DNA of 34,916 bases from the NCBI GenBank assembly GCA_030066335.1, contig JASJBV010000004.1, positions 1 to 34,916 of the forward strand, in the 5' to 3' direction. The notes below the pieces were generated by a model, which made no database searches, was not told the origin of the DNA, and worked only from the letters and a program-made list of their open reading frames with translations. The stretch's first letter is position 1, and the number at the start of each line of letters is the position of its first letter. Positions 18,977 through 28,524 of the stretch are shown in pieces. A program made the position numbers and the translations under genes. Source of the stretch: Gammaproteobacteria bacterium (GTDB taxonomy: Bacteria > Pseudomonadota > Gammaproteobacteria > GCA-001735895).

Positions 18977-21142
18977 TTAGTTTGCCTGTGACTCACGGAA
19001 ATCCACTTCATCCATGTTATCGACACTGTGGATAATCGTCTGGTCCGACATTTCGCTCTCAGGCAGCTTAAATCCGGCTACCGAGGTTCTCAGGGCCTTA
19101 ACCATGTCGGTCAGTTTACCGATGGACATGGAGGCCTCGGCGGAATCCTCGGAAGTCTGCAATGTGAGTTGCTGTATCTGCTGCATGCTCCCTGAAATCG
19201 ATACGGTTTCCTTGGCGTGTTTTTCGGTGGCATCGGAAATCCGCAGGATGCGTTGCGCCAGGTTGGTTGAAACCGTTTCGATTTTTTCCAGCGCACTACC
19301 CGCTTCCTCAGCCAGATTCGCACCTTCCACAACGAAGGCGGTACTCTGTTCCATCGAGGTGATCGCTTCATTGGTATCGGCCTGGATGGTTTTTACCAGC
19401 GCCTCGATCTGCTTGGTCGCGTCACCGGTTCGTTCCGCCAGGCGTTGGACCTCGTCCGCAACCACCGCGAAGCCACGTCCGGCTTCACCCGCCATCGAGG
19501 CCTGAATCGCTGCATTAAGTGCAAGGATATTGGTCTGATCGGAGATTTCCGTGATCAGGTTAACGATATCACCGATTTCCTGCGAACTTTCACCCAGGCG
19601 CTTGATGCGTTTCGAGGTCTCCTGGATCTGCTCCCGGGTTGATTCCATACCGGAGATGGTTTTGCGCACGGTTTCACCACCATCGTGGGCGATGCTTACC
19701 GAGCTTCTGGCGACGTCGGCCGAATCCGATGCATTCTGCGATACCTTACTCATCTTGCCCGAGATCTTGTCGATGGCATCCGAGGCATCCTCGATCTTAT
19801 GTGCCTGGACGCCACTGGCCTCGGCCAGCGAACGGGTAGTCGACTGGGTGCTGGTCACCGCGTTGGAAACCGATGCCGCCGCCGAGTTGATGGTACCGAC
19901 CAGGTCACGCAGGGCGTCGATAGAGTAATTCACCGAGTCCGCGATTGCCCCGGTGATATCCTCGGTAACCGTGGTATGTGAGGATAAATCACCATCCGCC
20001 AGATTGGTCATCTCATCGAGCAGACGTAAGATTGCGCGCTGATTGGTATCGTTCTGCTGTTGCGACTCGACCAGGCGTCTTCTGGATTCGCGCACCACGA
20101 ATACACCCAGTAATACCAGCAGGATGGCCGACACGATCGCCGCCAGATAGGCGCCCAGGGTGACCAGTTGCAGGCGTTCGTCGTAAACCTCGATACTGTT
20201 CTCGAGGTCGCGCGCTGCACTCAATAGCTTGGGACTGACAAACTGGATATCACTGGCCGCATCGCGTACCTCGAATAACTGCGGTGAATTCTCCAGGATC
20301 AGGTTGACGTTCTTTTTCACCACCGAGAACAAATCGGCCAGTTGCAGCAGCTTGCCAACCAGTTCGTCACCGGTGAATTGCTTGATGCCCATCTCCGGGC
20401 TGCCTTCCAGCATCGCGATCAGGATCCGTTCAATGATCGCGGTCTCGCGACCGAACTGATCCGCCGCGGCCATGACCACGTCACCACCGGACAGGATCTG
20501 GTTGAGACTGTTCTGTACGGATTGCAGCAGTGCAATCTGCCTCGATGCGGTTGCGATCGCGTCGGCTGAAGCCTTGTTGCTAACCAGGATCTTGACCACA
20601 TCATCGGACAGGATCATCAGTTCCGGAATCGATTCATTGATCAGGGTGACATATTCACTCACCGTTTCGATCGATTCACGCGCGTTGAGGATCGCGGTGA
20701 TATTCTGATCATAATTGGTCCAGGCCTGCTCGATTTTATCCAGGTCCGGTTTCAGTTCGAACGGCAGCGGCGGCAGGTCCAGACTGGCATCACCGGCGAC
20801 CAATTGGTTCAGGGTATTGACATATCGTGCCTGTAATCGCTTGAGCTGAACAAAGGCCGATGAGGTACCAATCGAGGCCTCGAGCGAGAAGGTCGCTATC
20901 TGCTGCGACACAACCTGTTGTTCATTGACGATGGAAGCATAGCTTTTACTGTAGCCGGAATGGGTCGCTTCATAATTGAAAAGCAGGATCATCGCCAGGA
21001 TCGTAATGACGATACCGACCGCAAAGAAATAGATGCTGCGGTTACTACTGGCCGACGCCGTCTTGACTTTCCTTGCTTTGCCAGCAGACGATTTTTTACC
21101 AATTTTTGGCTTCAGATTTTTTAATTTTTTTAAGAGCGGCAT
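18977..21142 (-). CDS. pilJ: Type IV pilus methyl-accepting chemotaxis protein
   Basis: 721 aa; N-terminal TM, second TM region, signalling tip [39 protein letters not shown]. Confidence 0.95.
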   Translation of the reverse strand: MPLLKKLKNLKPKIGKKSSAGKARKVKTASASSNRSIYFFAVGIVITILAMILLFNYEATHSGYSKSYASIVNEQQVVSQQIATFSLEASIGTSSAFVQLKRLQARYVNTLNQLVAGDASLDLPPLPFELKPDLDKIEQAWTNYDQNITAILNARESIETVSEYVTLINESIPELMILSDDVVKILVSNKASADAIATASRQIALLQSVQNSLNQILSGGDVVMAAADQFGRETAIIERILIAMLEGSPEMGIKQFTGDELVGKLLQLADLFSVVKKNVNLILENSPQLFEVRDAASDIQFVSPKLLSAARDLENSIEVYDERLQLVTLGAYLAAIVSAILLVLLGVFVVRESRRRLVESQQQNDTNQRAILRLLDEMTNLADGDLSSHTTVTEDITGAIADSVNYSIDALRDLVGTINSAAASVSNAVTSTQSTTRSLAEASGVQAHKIEDASDAIDKISGKMSKVSQNASDSADVARSSVSIAHDGGETVRKTISGMESTREQIQETSKRIKRLGESSQEIGDIVNLITEISDQTNILALNAAIQASMAGEAGRGFAVVADEVQRLAERTGDATKQIEALVKTIQADTNEAITSMEQSTAFVVEGANLAEEAGSALEKIETVSTNLAQRILRISDATEKHAKETVSISGSMQQIQQLTLQTSEDSAEASMSIGKLTDMVKALRTSVAGFKLPESEMSDQTIIHSVDNMDEVDFRESQAN

Positions 21143-21170
21143 AACACCCCCAGTTAAAAACTCCTAGTAA

Positions 21171-21704
21171 TCAGACCACCTTCAGAAACTGTTCATGATT
21201 CACCAGTTTCTTTACATTAAAGATGTCCCACTTAGTTTGAGCATCACTAAACGAGCCATCCAGGTAAGGTCTTAGAACGTTAGCTTCAGCATAATTCTGC
21301 TGTTCGATCATTTCCGGTTTAAATCTTCTTAAACCAAACACTTCATCCACCAGTAATCCGGCATTAACCCCATCCTTGTTAATTACCAGTATGCGGTTAT
21401 CCTTGCTGGATTGGCTGATTGCTCCCTGTAAATAGTTATTCATGTCGAGAATCGGCATCAGGTTGCCACGGATATTGGCCAACCCCTTAACCCAGGTCTT
21501 GACGCCGGGCAGGCGGATCGTGGATGGTGGCGGTAAAATCTCGGTCACATCAGACATCTTCGCGATCAGGCGCTGACCGGCCAGGCTGAAACCTATACCA
21601 ATCCAGTCCTGTTCCTCCTGCGCACCCGAAGGCAGTCCCGTCGAGTTGTCACGGCAACGCTGATCGATATCCTGCAGAATCTGGAACGGGGTCGCTGTGG
21701 CCAT
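21171..21704 (-). CDS. pilI: CheW-like adaptor of the pilus chemosensory system
   Basis: CheW domain WIGIGFSLAGQRLIAKMSDVTEIL...WVKGLANIRGNLMPILDM; between pilH and pilJ. Confidence 0.92.
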   Translation of the reverse strand: MATATPFQILQDIDQRCRDNSTGLPSGAQEEQDWIGIGFSLAGQRLIAKMSDVTEILPPPSTIRLPGVKTWVKGLANIRGNLMPILDMNNYLQGAISQSSKDNRILVINKDGVNAGLLVDEVFGLRRFKPEMIEQQNYAEANVLRPYLDGSFSDAQTKWDIFNVKKLVNHEQFLKVV

Positions 21705-21708
21705 AGTC

Positions 21709-22071
21709 TCAGCTGAGCACCTTGTTGATACGTTGAATTAAATCCGCCTCATTGGCCGGCTTGACGATATAGTCCTTGGCACCCTGGCGCATACCCCAGA
21801 TCCGGTCGGTTTCCTGATCCTTGGTGGTAATAATGATCACCGGGATATTAGCGGTCGCCGGATTACGGCTAAGATCACGCGTGGCCTGAAAACCATTTTT
21901 ACCCGGCATTACCACATCCATCAGGATACAGTCCGGTTTAATTTCTACCGCCTTGGCGATACCTTCTTCTCCATCAGTGGCCACTGAGACCTGGATCTGG
22001 TTTTTTTCCAGAATGGTTTTGAATACATGAACCTCTGTCGGAGAATCATCAATAATCAGAATATGAGTCAT
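21709..22071 (-). CDS. pilH: CheY-like response regulator
   Basis: 120 aa REC domain ILIIDDSPTEVHVFKTIL...CILMDVVMPGKNGFQATR...KDYIVKP. Confidence 0.93.
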   Translation of the reverse strand: MTHILIIDDSPTEVHVFKTILEKNQIQVSVATDGEEGIAKAVEIKPDCILMDVVMPGKNGFQATRDLSRNPATANIPVIIITTKDQETDRIWGMRQGAKDYIVKPANEADLIQRINKVLS

Positions 22072-22093
22072 TACCCGCTACCCTCTTATCAGC

Positions 22094-22513
22094 TCATGAT
22101 TTATCAACATGCGCGGTGATCGCGCTGATTAAATCTTCTTTGGAAAATGGCTTGGTCAGATATTCCTCAGAACCCACGATGCGACCACGCGCACGATCGA
22201 AAATACTGTCCTTACTGGATAGCATAATCACCGGGGTGGACTTGAAGGTCTGGTTATTCTTGATCAAGGCGCAGGTTTGATAGCCATCGAGACGAGGCAT
22301 CATGATATCGACAAAGATAATGTCTGGATGATGCTCGGTGATTTTTGACAAGGCCTCGAACCCGTCGGTAGCCGTCACCACATCACAGCCGACCTTCTTC
22401 AGCAAAGTCTCGGCACTTCTGCGGATCGTTTTACTATCGTCAATCACCATCACCTTGACATTCAGCTGAGCTGCCTGCGCTTGATTGTCTGACTGTTGGG
22501 ACTCGTCGCTCAC
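22094..22513 (-). CDS. pilG: CheY-like response regulator
   Basis: 139 aa REC domain VMVIDDSKTIRRSAETLLKKVGCDVVTATDGFEALSK...FVDIMMPRLDGYQTC. Confidence 0.93.
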   Translation of the reverse strand: MSDESQQSDNQAQAAQLNVKVMVIDDSKTIRRSAETLLKKVGCDVVTATDGFEALSKITEHHPDIIFVDIMMPRLDGYQTCALIKNNQTFKSTPVIMLSSKDSIFDRARGRIVGSEEYLTKPFSKEDLISAITAHVDKS

Positions 22514-22564
22514 TTTTCCCCCGTTAAAAACTCTGTTGATCTTAAGCCAACTTACTCTTCAATG

Positions 22565-22570
22565 ATTATA
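22565..22570 (-). promoter_or_regulatory. Probable -10 element for the pilG operon
   Basis: TATAAT on the minus strand ~52 bp upstream of pilG ATG; no strong -35. Confidence 0.45.
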
Positions 22571-22605
22571 TGCCACTTTCCGAGTAAAACCAGTGCTTTA
22601 TTCAT

Positions 22606-22631
22606 GTTAAGTAAAGTAAATTCTACTTAAC
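22606..22631. promoter_or_regulatory. Operator-like inverted repeat between divergent pilG and gshA
   Basis: GTTAAGTA (22606-22613) - N10 - TACTTAAC (22624-22631). Confidence 0.5.
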
Positions 22632-22720
22632 CCACCAACTCATCGAGTGGCTGCAATTTAATTTTTAATATCCACTCTAAACACAGTAGAATAGACGAAT
22701 ATTTACAACTTGATAGATCC

Positions 22721-24028
22721 ATGGCCGCGTTAAATTTACCTACTGTCCCTCATCTGTTGACCGCCAACGCACACCCGCTGGAAGAAATCGAGCGCCACAT
22801 CCTGGATCACCAGGACGACATCGAGATCTGGTTTCGTCAACAATTCATCCAGTCACCGGCACCTTTTTATGCCAGCGTCGATCTACGTAATGCCGGCTTC
22901 AAACTGTCACCGGTCGATACCAATTTGTTTCCCGCCGGCTTCAATAACCTCAATCCGGCATCAAAACCCTTGTGCATCCAGGCGTTTCAGATTGCTCTGG
23001 AACGATTCTGTCCGGAAGCCAAAGGCATCGTGATCATCCCCGAGAGTCATACGCGCAATCTCTTTTATCTGGAAAATATTGCCACGATTCAGGAATACAT
23101 CAGCCTTGCCGGCTATCGTTGTGCATTGGGCACGCTGCGCGAAGACATTAGTTCCGCCACCGAATTCAAACTTCCCTCTGGCCGCGAAATCACATTACAT
23201 CCGATCAAGCGTCAAAACGATAAAATTAGTATAGGAGACTTTACGCCGTGTGCCATTGTTTTAAACAATGATTTATCCGCGGGGCGGCCACCGATCCTCG
23301 AGGGCGTGACCCAGGACCTGATCCCGCCGATGGACCTGGGCTGGTCAAATCGTTTCAAATCCGATCATTTTGAAATCTATGATGACGTCGCCAACTGTTT
23401 TGCCGATCTGATCGATATCGACCCCTGGCTGATCAATCCCCTGTTCACCAATTGCGGGGCCATCGACTTCATGAAACGCGAGGGCGAGGAGTGCCTGGCC
23501 GATAATACCGAGGCCCTGTTGACGAAAATCCAGCAAAAATACGATCTGTTCGGGATCGATGAGGAACCATACGTGGTGATCAAGGCGGATCAGGGTACCT
23601 ACGGCATGGGGGTGATGGTCGCCACCTCGGCCGCTGATGTGCATCAGCTCAACCGCAAACAGCGCTCGCGGATGGCTTCGAGCAAGGGCGGCACCACAAT
23701 CACCGAGGTCATTGTGCAGGAAGGAGTCCCCACCCGCGAAACCTGGGGCGAAACCAAGCTGACCGCGGAGCCGGTGGTTTATATGATCGATCATTATGTG
23801 GTCGGTGGCTTTTATCGGATGCACGAAAAAAGATCGGCCACCGAAAATCTCAATGCGCCGGGCATGTCGTTTGAACCCCTGGCCTTCGCCGAGGCCTGCA
23901 ACACACCGGATCCAAGCCTGGCCGATGACGCCTGCCCTAATCGTTTTTATTCCTACGGTGTGATCGGTCGCCTGGCCCTGCTCGCTGCCGCCCGCGAGAT
24001 TGCGCAATCGCATAACGACAACGCATGA
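22721..24028 (+). CDS. gshA: Glutamate-cysteine ligase (T. ferrooxidans-type family)
   Basis: 435 aa; YASVDLRNAGFKLSPVDTNLFPAGFNNL, VVIKADQGTYGMGVM; adjacent to gshB. Confidence 0.92.
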   Translation: MAALNLPTVPHLLTANAHPLEEIERHILDHQDDIEIWFRQQFIQSPAPFYASVDLRNAGFKLSPVDTNLFPAGFNNLNPASKPLCIQAFQIALERFCPEAKGIVIIPESHTRNLFYLENIATIQEYISLAGYRCALGTLREDISSATEFKLPSGREITLHPIKRQNDKISIGDFTPCAIVLNNDLSAGRPPILEGVTQDLIPPMDLGWSNRFKSDHFEIYDDVANCFADLIDIDPWLINPLFTNCGAIDFMKREGEECLADNTEALLTKIQQKYDLFGIDEEPYVVIKADQGTYGMGVMVATSAADVHQLNRKQRSRMASSKGGTTITEVIVQEGVPTRETWGETKLTAEPVVYMIDHYVVGGFYRMHEKRSATENLNAPGMSFEPLAFAEACNTPDPSLADDACPNRFYSYGVIGRLALLAAAREIAQSHNDNA

Positions 24029-24978
24029 GCCAGCGCAAAATCGGCATCGTCATGGATGCCATCGACGACATCAAACCTTACAAGGACAGCAGCTTTGCCA
24101 TGTTGCTGGAAGCCCAGCGCCGGGACTGGCAGATCTACTACATGCAGCAACAGGATCTTTACCTGGAGGACGGCATCAGCTACGCCGATTGCGAATTGCT
24201 GCAGGTCTTCGATAACACTGAGGACTACTATCGATTGCAGCCCAGCCCACCGATCAAACTGGCGGATCTGGATGTGATCCTGATGCGCAAAGACCCACCC
24301 TTCGATCTGGAATATATCTATACCACCTACCTGTTACAGCAGGCCGAAGAACAGGGCACGCTGGTGGTCAACAAGCCGCAAAGCCTGCGCGACTGCAATG
24401 AAAAGCTGTATACCCGCGAATTTCCCCAGTGCTGCGCACCCACCAAGGTATCGAGAAAGCCGGCGCGCCTGCATGAATTCCTCCAGCAACACCGCGACAT
24501 CATCATCAAGCCGCTGGACAGTATGGGCGGACGCTCGATTTTCCGGATCAAACTGGGCGACCCCAATACCAATGCCATCATAGAGTCGGTTACCGATCAC
24601 GGCAGCACCCAGGTCATGGTGCAGAAATTCATTCCGGAGATCAGTGCCGGGGACCGGCGCATATTGTTGATCGATGGTGAAGCGGTGCCCTATGCACTGG
24701 CCCGCATTCCTGCCGAGGGTGAAAATCGCGGCAATCTGGCCGCCGGCGCAAGTTCCCAGGCCCAGCCGATCAGCGAACGTGAAGCCTGGATCTGCCAACA
24801 ACTCGCGCCCAACCTGAAGGAAAAAGGATTGTTATTTGTCGGTATCGATGTGATTGGCGACTATCTGACCGAAATCAATATCACCAGCCCGACCTGCATC
24901 CGTGAACTGGATAACGCCTACGGCTTGAATATCAGTGCTCAATTATTCGAATGCTTCGAACGCAAGTTGCAAGCCTGA
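24025..24978 (+). CDS. gshB: Glutathione synthase
   Basis: 317 aa; IGIVMDAIDDIKPYKDSSFAMLLEAQ, KPLDSMGGRSIFRI, EINITSPTCIRELD; 4-bp ATGA overlap with gshA. Confidence 0.97.
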   Translation: MSQRKIGIVMDAIDDIKPYKDSSFAMLLEAQRRDWQIYYMQQQDLYLEDGISYADCELLQVFDNTEDYYRLQPSPPIKLADLDVILMRKDPPFDLEYIYTTYLLQQAEEQGTLVVNKPQSLRDCNEKLYTREFPQCCAPTKVSRKPARLHEFLQQHRDIIIKPLDSMGGRSIFRIKLGDPNTNAIIESVTDHGSTQVMVQKFIPEISAGDRRILLIDGEAVPYALARIPAEGENRGNLAAGASSQAQPISEREAWICQQLAPNLKEKGLLFVGIDVIGDYLTEINITSPTCIRELDNAYGLNISAQLFECFERKLQA

Positions 24979-26006
24979 ACAAATCACCACGGATTAACCT
25001 ATTCCTTTGCGTGGTGCTGGTTGCCGGCATAACGGCCTGCCAACAAGCACAGATCCATCAGCAACAATACCTGCAGTTTGGCACCATCATCGATATCAGC
25101 CTGATCGCTGATGATTGGCAGGCAGTCGATGCAACATTCGCCGCTATCGACCAGCTGCTGCAACAACGTCATCAGCAATGGCATGCCTGGCTGCCGGGCA
25201 GCCTGCAGGACTTCAACCAGGCGCTGGTCAAAGACCTGCGCTCGGCGGTGGCGGTACCGCCTGAACTCAATCACCTGATCCAGTTATCCAAGCAATACCA
25301 CGAACTCAGCGACGGACTATTCAACCCGGCCATCGGTAAACTGGTCGCGGCCTGGGGATTCCACCAGCAACAGCCACCGGATCTCGAACTGATTGCGCTT
25401 ATCCAACGCGACATCCCGACCATGTGGGACCTGTTGCTGGAAAATGATCAGGCCCTGAGTCTGAACCCGCATTTGCAGCTCGATTTTGGCGCGGTAGCCA
25501 AGGGGACCGCGATCAAACAGATCGCCGCACTGCTGCAGCAACGGCACATAGAACATTTTATTATCAATGCCGGCGGCGACGTCTATGCACTCGGCCACAA
25601 ACACCAGCGGCCCTGGCGGGTGGCGATCGAAGACCCTTATCAACAGGGCGTCATCGCGACCCTGGATCTGCCGTCGGCGATGAGCATCTTCACCTCGGGT
25701 AACTATCGACGCTTTTACCTGGATGCCAATCAGCAACGCCGTCATCATATTATTGACCCGCGCAGTGGAGAGCCGTCAACCCAGATCAGTGCCGCGACGG
25801 TGTTGCATGCAGACCCGGAAATCGCCGATATCGCCGCCACCACCCTGATGTTAAGTGAGACTTCGCAAATAAAAGAGACCGCGGCACGACTGGGTATCGA
25901 CGATTTTTTGGTATTAACCGAGCAAAAACAGGCCTATGTCAGTGAATCTATGCTAAATAAAATTGAATGGCAGGAATCGCAACTACTGAATGTGCACCGA
26001 CTATAA
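24951..26006 (+). CDS. apbE: FAD:protein FMN transferase, lipoprotein
   Basis: 351 aa; lipobox LVAGITAC, LDFGAVAKGTAIKQ, NAGGDVYALG, HHIIDPRSGEPS motifs. Confidence 0.92.
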   Translation: MLRTQVASLNKSPRINLFLCVVLVAGITACQQAQIHQQQYLQFGTIIDISLIADDWQAVDATFAAIDQLLQQRHQQWHAWLPGSLQDFNQALVKDLRSAVAVPPELNHLIQLSKQYHELSDGLFNPAIGKLVAAWGFHQQQPPDLELIALIQRDIPTMWDLLLENDQALSLNPHLQLDFGAVAKGTAIKQIAALLQQRHIEHFIINAGGDVYALGHKHQRPWRVAIEDPYQQGVIATLDLPSAMSIFTSGNYRRFYLDANQQRRHHIIDPRSGEPSTQISAATVLHADPEIADIAATTLMLSETSQIKETAARLGIDDFLVLTEQKQAYVSESMLNKIEWQESQLLNVHRL

Positions 26007-26066
26007 ACCACTACCCGGAATATTAATCACTGGCCGCAATGCCAGCATGTTGGCACAATAATCATT

Positions 26067-26957
26067 ATGACAGCTACCGCCCAGCCCGACCCGACGATCC
26101 GCATCAGTGCCGGTGACCGCCTCGGTTTCACCCTGTTCCTGGCCCTGGCCCTGCACGTGATCTTCATCCTCGGCGTGGGATTTACCCAGAGCAATGCCAA
26201 TCAACCCGAGGCCCTGCCCAGTCTCGACATTATTCTGGCCAATACCAACAGTCATGAACAACCGGAAGACGCTGACTACCTGGCCCAGACCAACCAGATC
26301 GGCGGTGGCAACCAGGAAGAAAAAGCGCGCCCCAGCGCCGCGGTCTCGGCACCCACCCCGATCGACCAACAAGGTCTTGCTGACCGCAGTCAACAACGCA
26401 AGCTGGCGAACCAGGTCAAACTGGAGCAGATCTATTTCCTGAGCCAGCGCGAGGCCAGTGAATTGATCGCCCAGGCCGAGAAGATAGAACGCAACGAAAA
26501 CCAGCAGAACAGCGCGGATTCCATCAACCAGCAGCAACGCGATATCGCCAGTCTGCGCGCGGAAATCCGCAAGCTCACCAACGCCTATGCCAAGCGCCCG
26601 CGCGAAATCGCGTTGACCGCGAATACCCGCGAGGCGGTTGAAGCCGGCTACCTGGCGCAATGGGTCAAGAAGATCGAGCACATCGGCAATCTCAACTATC
26701 CGACCCGGGCCGAGACCGAAAAGATCAACGGCCAACTACGCCTGAACGTACGCATCAATGCTGCGGGCGAGGTGCTTGACGTCAAGATATCGCGCTCATC
26801 AGGTAAGACCCTGCTGGATGAGGCGGCGAAAAGAATCGTACGTCTAGCCGAGCCATTCGCACCGTTTCCCACGAAATTGAAGGATAAGGCGGATCAAATC
26901 GTCATCGTCCGTACCTGGGAATTTGTTTCCAACAAGCTGACCACCAAGGACAGTTGA
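26067..26957 (+). CDS. TonB-family protein with coiled-coil-like periplasmic region (TonB3-like)
   Basis: One N-terminal TM (LGFTLFLALALHVIFILGV), Q/E-rich middle, C-terminal TonB-like domain LNYPTRAE...GQLRLNVRINAAGEVLDVKISRSSGKTLLDEAAKRIVRLAEPFAPFP. Confidence 0.9.
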   Translation: MTATAQPDPTIRISAGDRLGFTLFLALALHVIFILGVGFTQSNANQPEALPSLDIILANTNSHEQPEDADYLAQTNQIGGGNQEEKARPSAAVSAPTPIDQQGLADRSQQRKLANQVKLEQIYFLSQREASELIAQAEKIERNENQQNSADSINQQQRDIASLRAEIRKLTNAYAKRPREIALTANTREAVEAGYLAQWVKKIEHIGNLNYPTRAETEKINGQLRLNVRINAAGEVLDVKISRSSGKTLLDEAAKRIVRLAEPFAPFPTKLKDKADQIVIVRTWEFVSNKLTTKDS

Positions 26958-26959
26958 GC

Positions 26960-27526
26960 ATGAACGCGGACAGCAACAGCCTGGTCAATCAGTACCTGCT
27001 GGCAACGCCCAGCATCCAGGACCCTTTATTTGCCTCGAGCCTGGTTTACATGTGCGAGCATAGCAATGAAGGCAGTATGGGGATGGTGATCAATCATCTT
27101 TCCGAACAGAACCTGGGCGATATCCTGCAGCAGCTTGAGATCGACTGTGATGACCCGGAAATCCTGCAAGTCCCGGTATTCATCGGCGGCCCGGTAAAAT
27201 TACAACAGGGATTTGTGCTGCATGAAGACTATCCGGACTGGGACCGTAGCATGCAGGTTGACGATAACCTGTACCTGACCAGCTCCAAGGATATCCTGCA
27301 GGCCATCGCGCACAAACGGGGGCCAGAGCGCTACCTGGTGTTGCTGGGTTTTTCCGGCTGGTCGGCCAACCAACTGGAACAGGAACTGCAGGACAATGCC
27401 TGGCTCACGGCCAAATCCTCCAACGACATCACCTTCAACGCTAATATCGATGACAAGTGGCAGATGGCGTTTGACACGCTGGGCTTCCACCTCGACAAGT
27501 TATCCCCGCATACCGGTAATGCCTGA
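26960..27526 (+). CDS. yqgE: YqgE/AlgH family protein
   Basis: LATPSIQDPLFASSLVYMCEHSNEGSMGMVINH, GGPVKLQQGFVLH; start at ATG 26960. Confidence 0.95.
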   Translation: MNADSNSLVNQYLLATPSIQDPLFASSLVYMCEHSNEGSMGMVINHLSEQNLGDILQQLEIDCDDPEILQVPVFIGGPVKLQQGFVLHEDYPDWDRSMQVDDNLYLTSSKDILQAIAHKRGPERYLVLLGFSGWSANQLEQELQDNAWLTAKSSNDITFNANIDDKWQMAFDTLGFHLDKLSPHTGNA

Positions 27527-27935
27527 TCAGCTGACGGTCCTCGGCTTCGATTTCGGCACCAGCTGGATCGGCACCGCGGTAGGCCAGACCCATACCCAAA
27601 CCGCATCGCCGCTGCCAGCGGTCAGGGTCACTAACACCAAACCGGACTGGGAGGTGATCGCCAGCTTGATCGATACCTGGCAGCCTGCACGCCTGATCGT
27701 TGGACTGCCGACGACGATGTCCGATGAAGAGCATGAACTCACGCGTAAAGCGGAACGTTTCGCGCGCCAGCTGCAGGGACGTTTTCAGATCAAGACCGAA
27801 TTGGTCGATGAACGCCTGACCACGCGTGAGGCCTGGCAGATCGTCGAGCACCAGTCGCATCGGCATATCGATAAACCGGAAATTGACAGTATCGCCGCGG
27901 TCCTGATCACCGAAACCTGGCTCAACCAGCATTGA
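27519..27935 (+). CDS. ruvX: Putative pre-16S rRNA nuclease / Holliday-junction resolvase-like protein
   Basis: LGFDFGTSWIGTAVGQ, VGLPTTMSDEEHELTRKAERFARQL, VDERLTTREA; start at ATG 27519. Confidence 0.94.
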   Translation: MPDQLTVLGFDFGTSWIGTAVGQTHTQTASPLPAVRVTNTKPDWEVIASLIDTWQPARLIVGLPTTMSDEEHELTRKAERFARQLQGRFQIKTELVDERLTTREAWQIVEHQSHRHIDKPEIDSIAAVLITETWLNQH

Positions 27936-28008
27936 GTCAACAATTACTTTTTAATTACCACAACAATTATGCTATAAAGCGTTAAATCAACCAGCCGACA
28001 ACACATGC

Positions 28009-28524
28009 GTGACTGATTTATCCGTTGAAACCCTGATCAACCAGCTCACCGAGACCCTGGCTCCTTTATTTTCCAGCACCGACTCAGTCCAGGACCAACC
28101 CATTATCGTCGGCATCGAAACCGGTGGTTTCTGGGTCGCCCAACAGCTGCATAAGAACCTCAAGCCAGACACCGAACTGGGTAAGCTCAACATCACTTTT
28201 TATCGCGACGATTACACCAAGATCGGCCTGCATCCGACGGTCAAACCTTCCAGCCTGCCCAGCGATATCGATGGCAAAACCATCATCCTGGTCGACGATG
28301 TGCTGTATTCCGGACGTACCGTGCGCGCGGCGATGAATGAGCTGTTCGATTATGGGCGTCCGGAAAAAATTCTGCTGGTGATCCTGATCGATCGTGGGGG
28401 ACGCGAGTTACCGATCCAGGCCGACATCGTCGCCCAGCGGATAGCGCTGGAAGCCGATGAACAGATTAAACTCGAGGGGCCAGATCCCTTGCGATTGCGC
28501 ATCAATAGAATAGACCAGGCATGA
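28009..28524 (+). CDS. pyrR: PyrR family bifunctional regulator / uracil phosphoribosyltransferase
   Basis: [39 protein letters not shown] (PRPP-binding motif), [19 protein letters not shown] start. Confidence 0.95.
   Translation: MTDLSVETLINQLTETLAPLFSSTDSVQDQPIIVGIETGGFWVAQQLHKNLKPDTELGKLNITFYRDDYTKIGLHPTVKPSSLPSDIDGKTIILVDDVLYSGRTVRAAMNELFDYGRPEKILLVILIDRGGRELPIQADIVAQRIALEADEQIKLEGPDPLRLRINRIDQA

Noticed and set aside
22550-22580. Sigma54-type promoter (TGGCA...TTG) upstream of pilG
   Set aside because: Spacing between GG and the TTG element is about 2 bp too long; a sigma70-like TATAAT fits better
27396-27518. Upstream extension of ruvX
   Set aside because: Overlaps yqgE out of frame with Ser/Thr-rich non-homologous sequence; ATG 27519 gives the canonical N-terminus
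27940-28008. PyrR-type attenuator leader before pyrR
   Set aside because: The spacer is too short for anti-antiterminator/antiterminator/terminator structures and no terminator T-run is visible; only a weak TATAAA -10 candidate (27973-27978)
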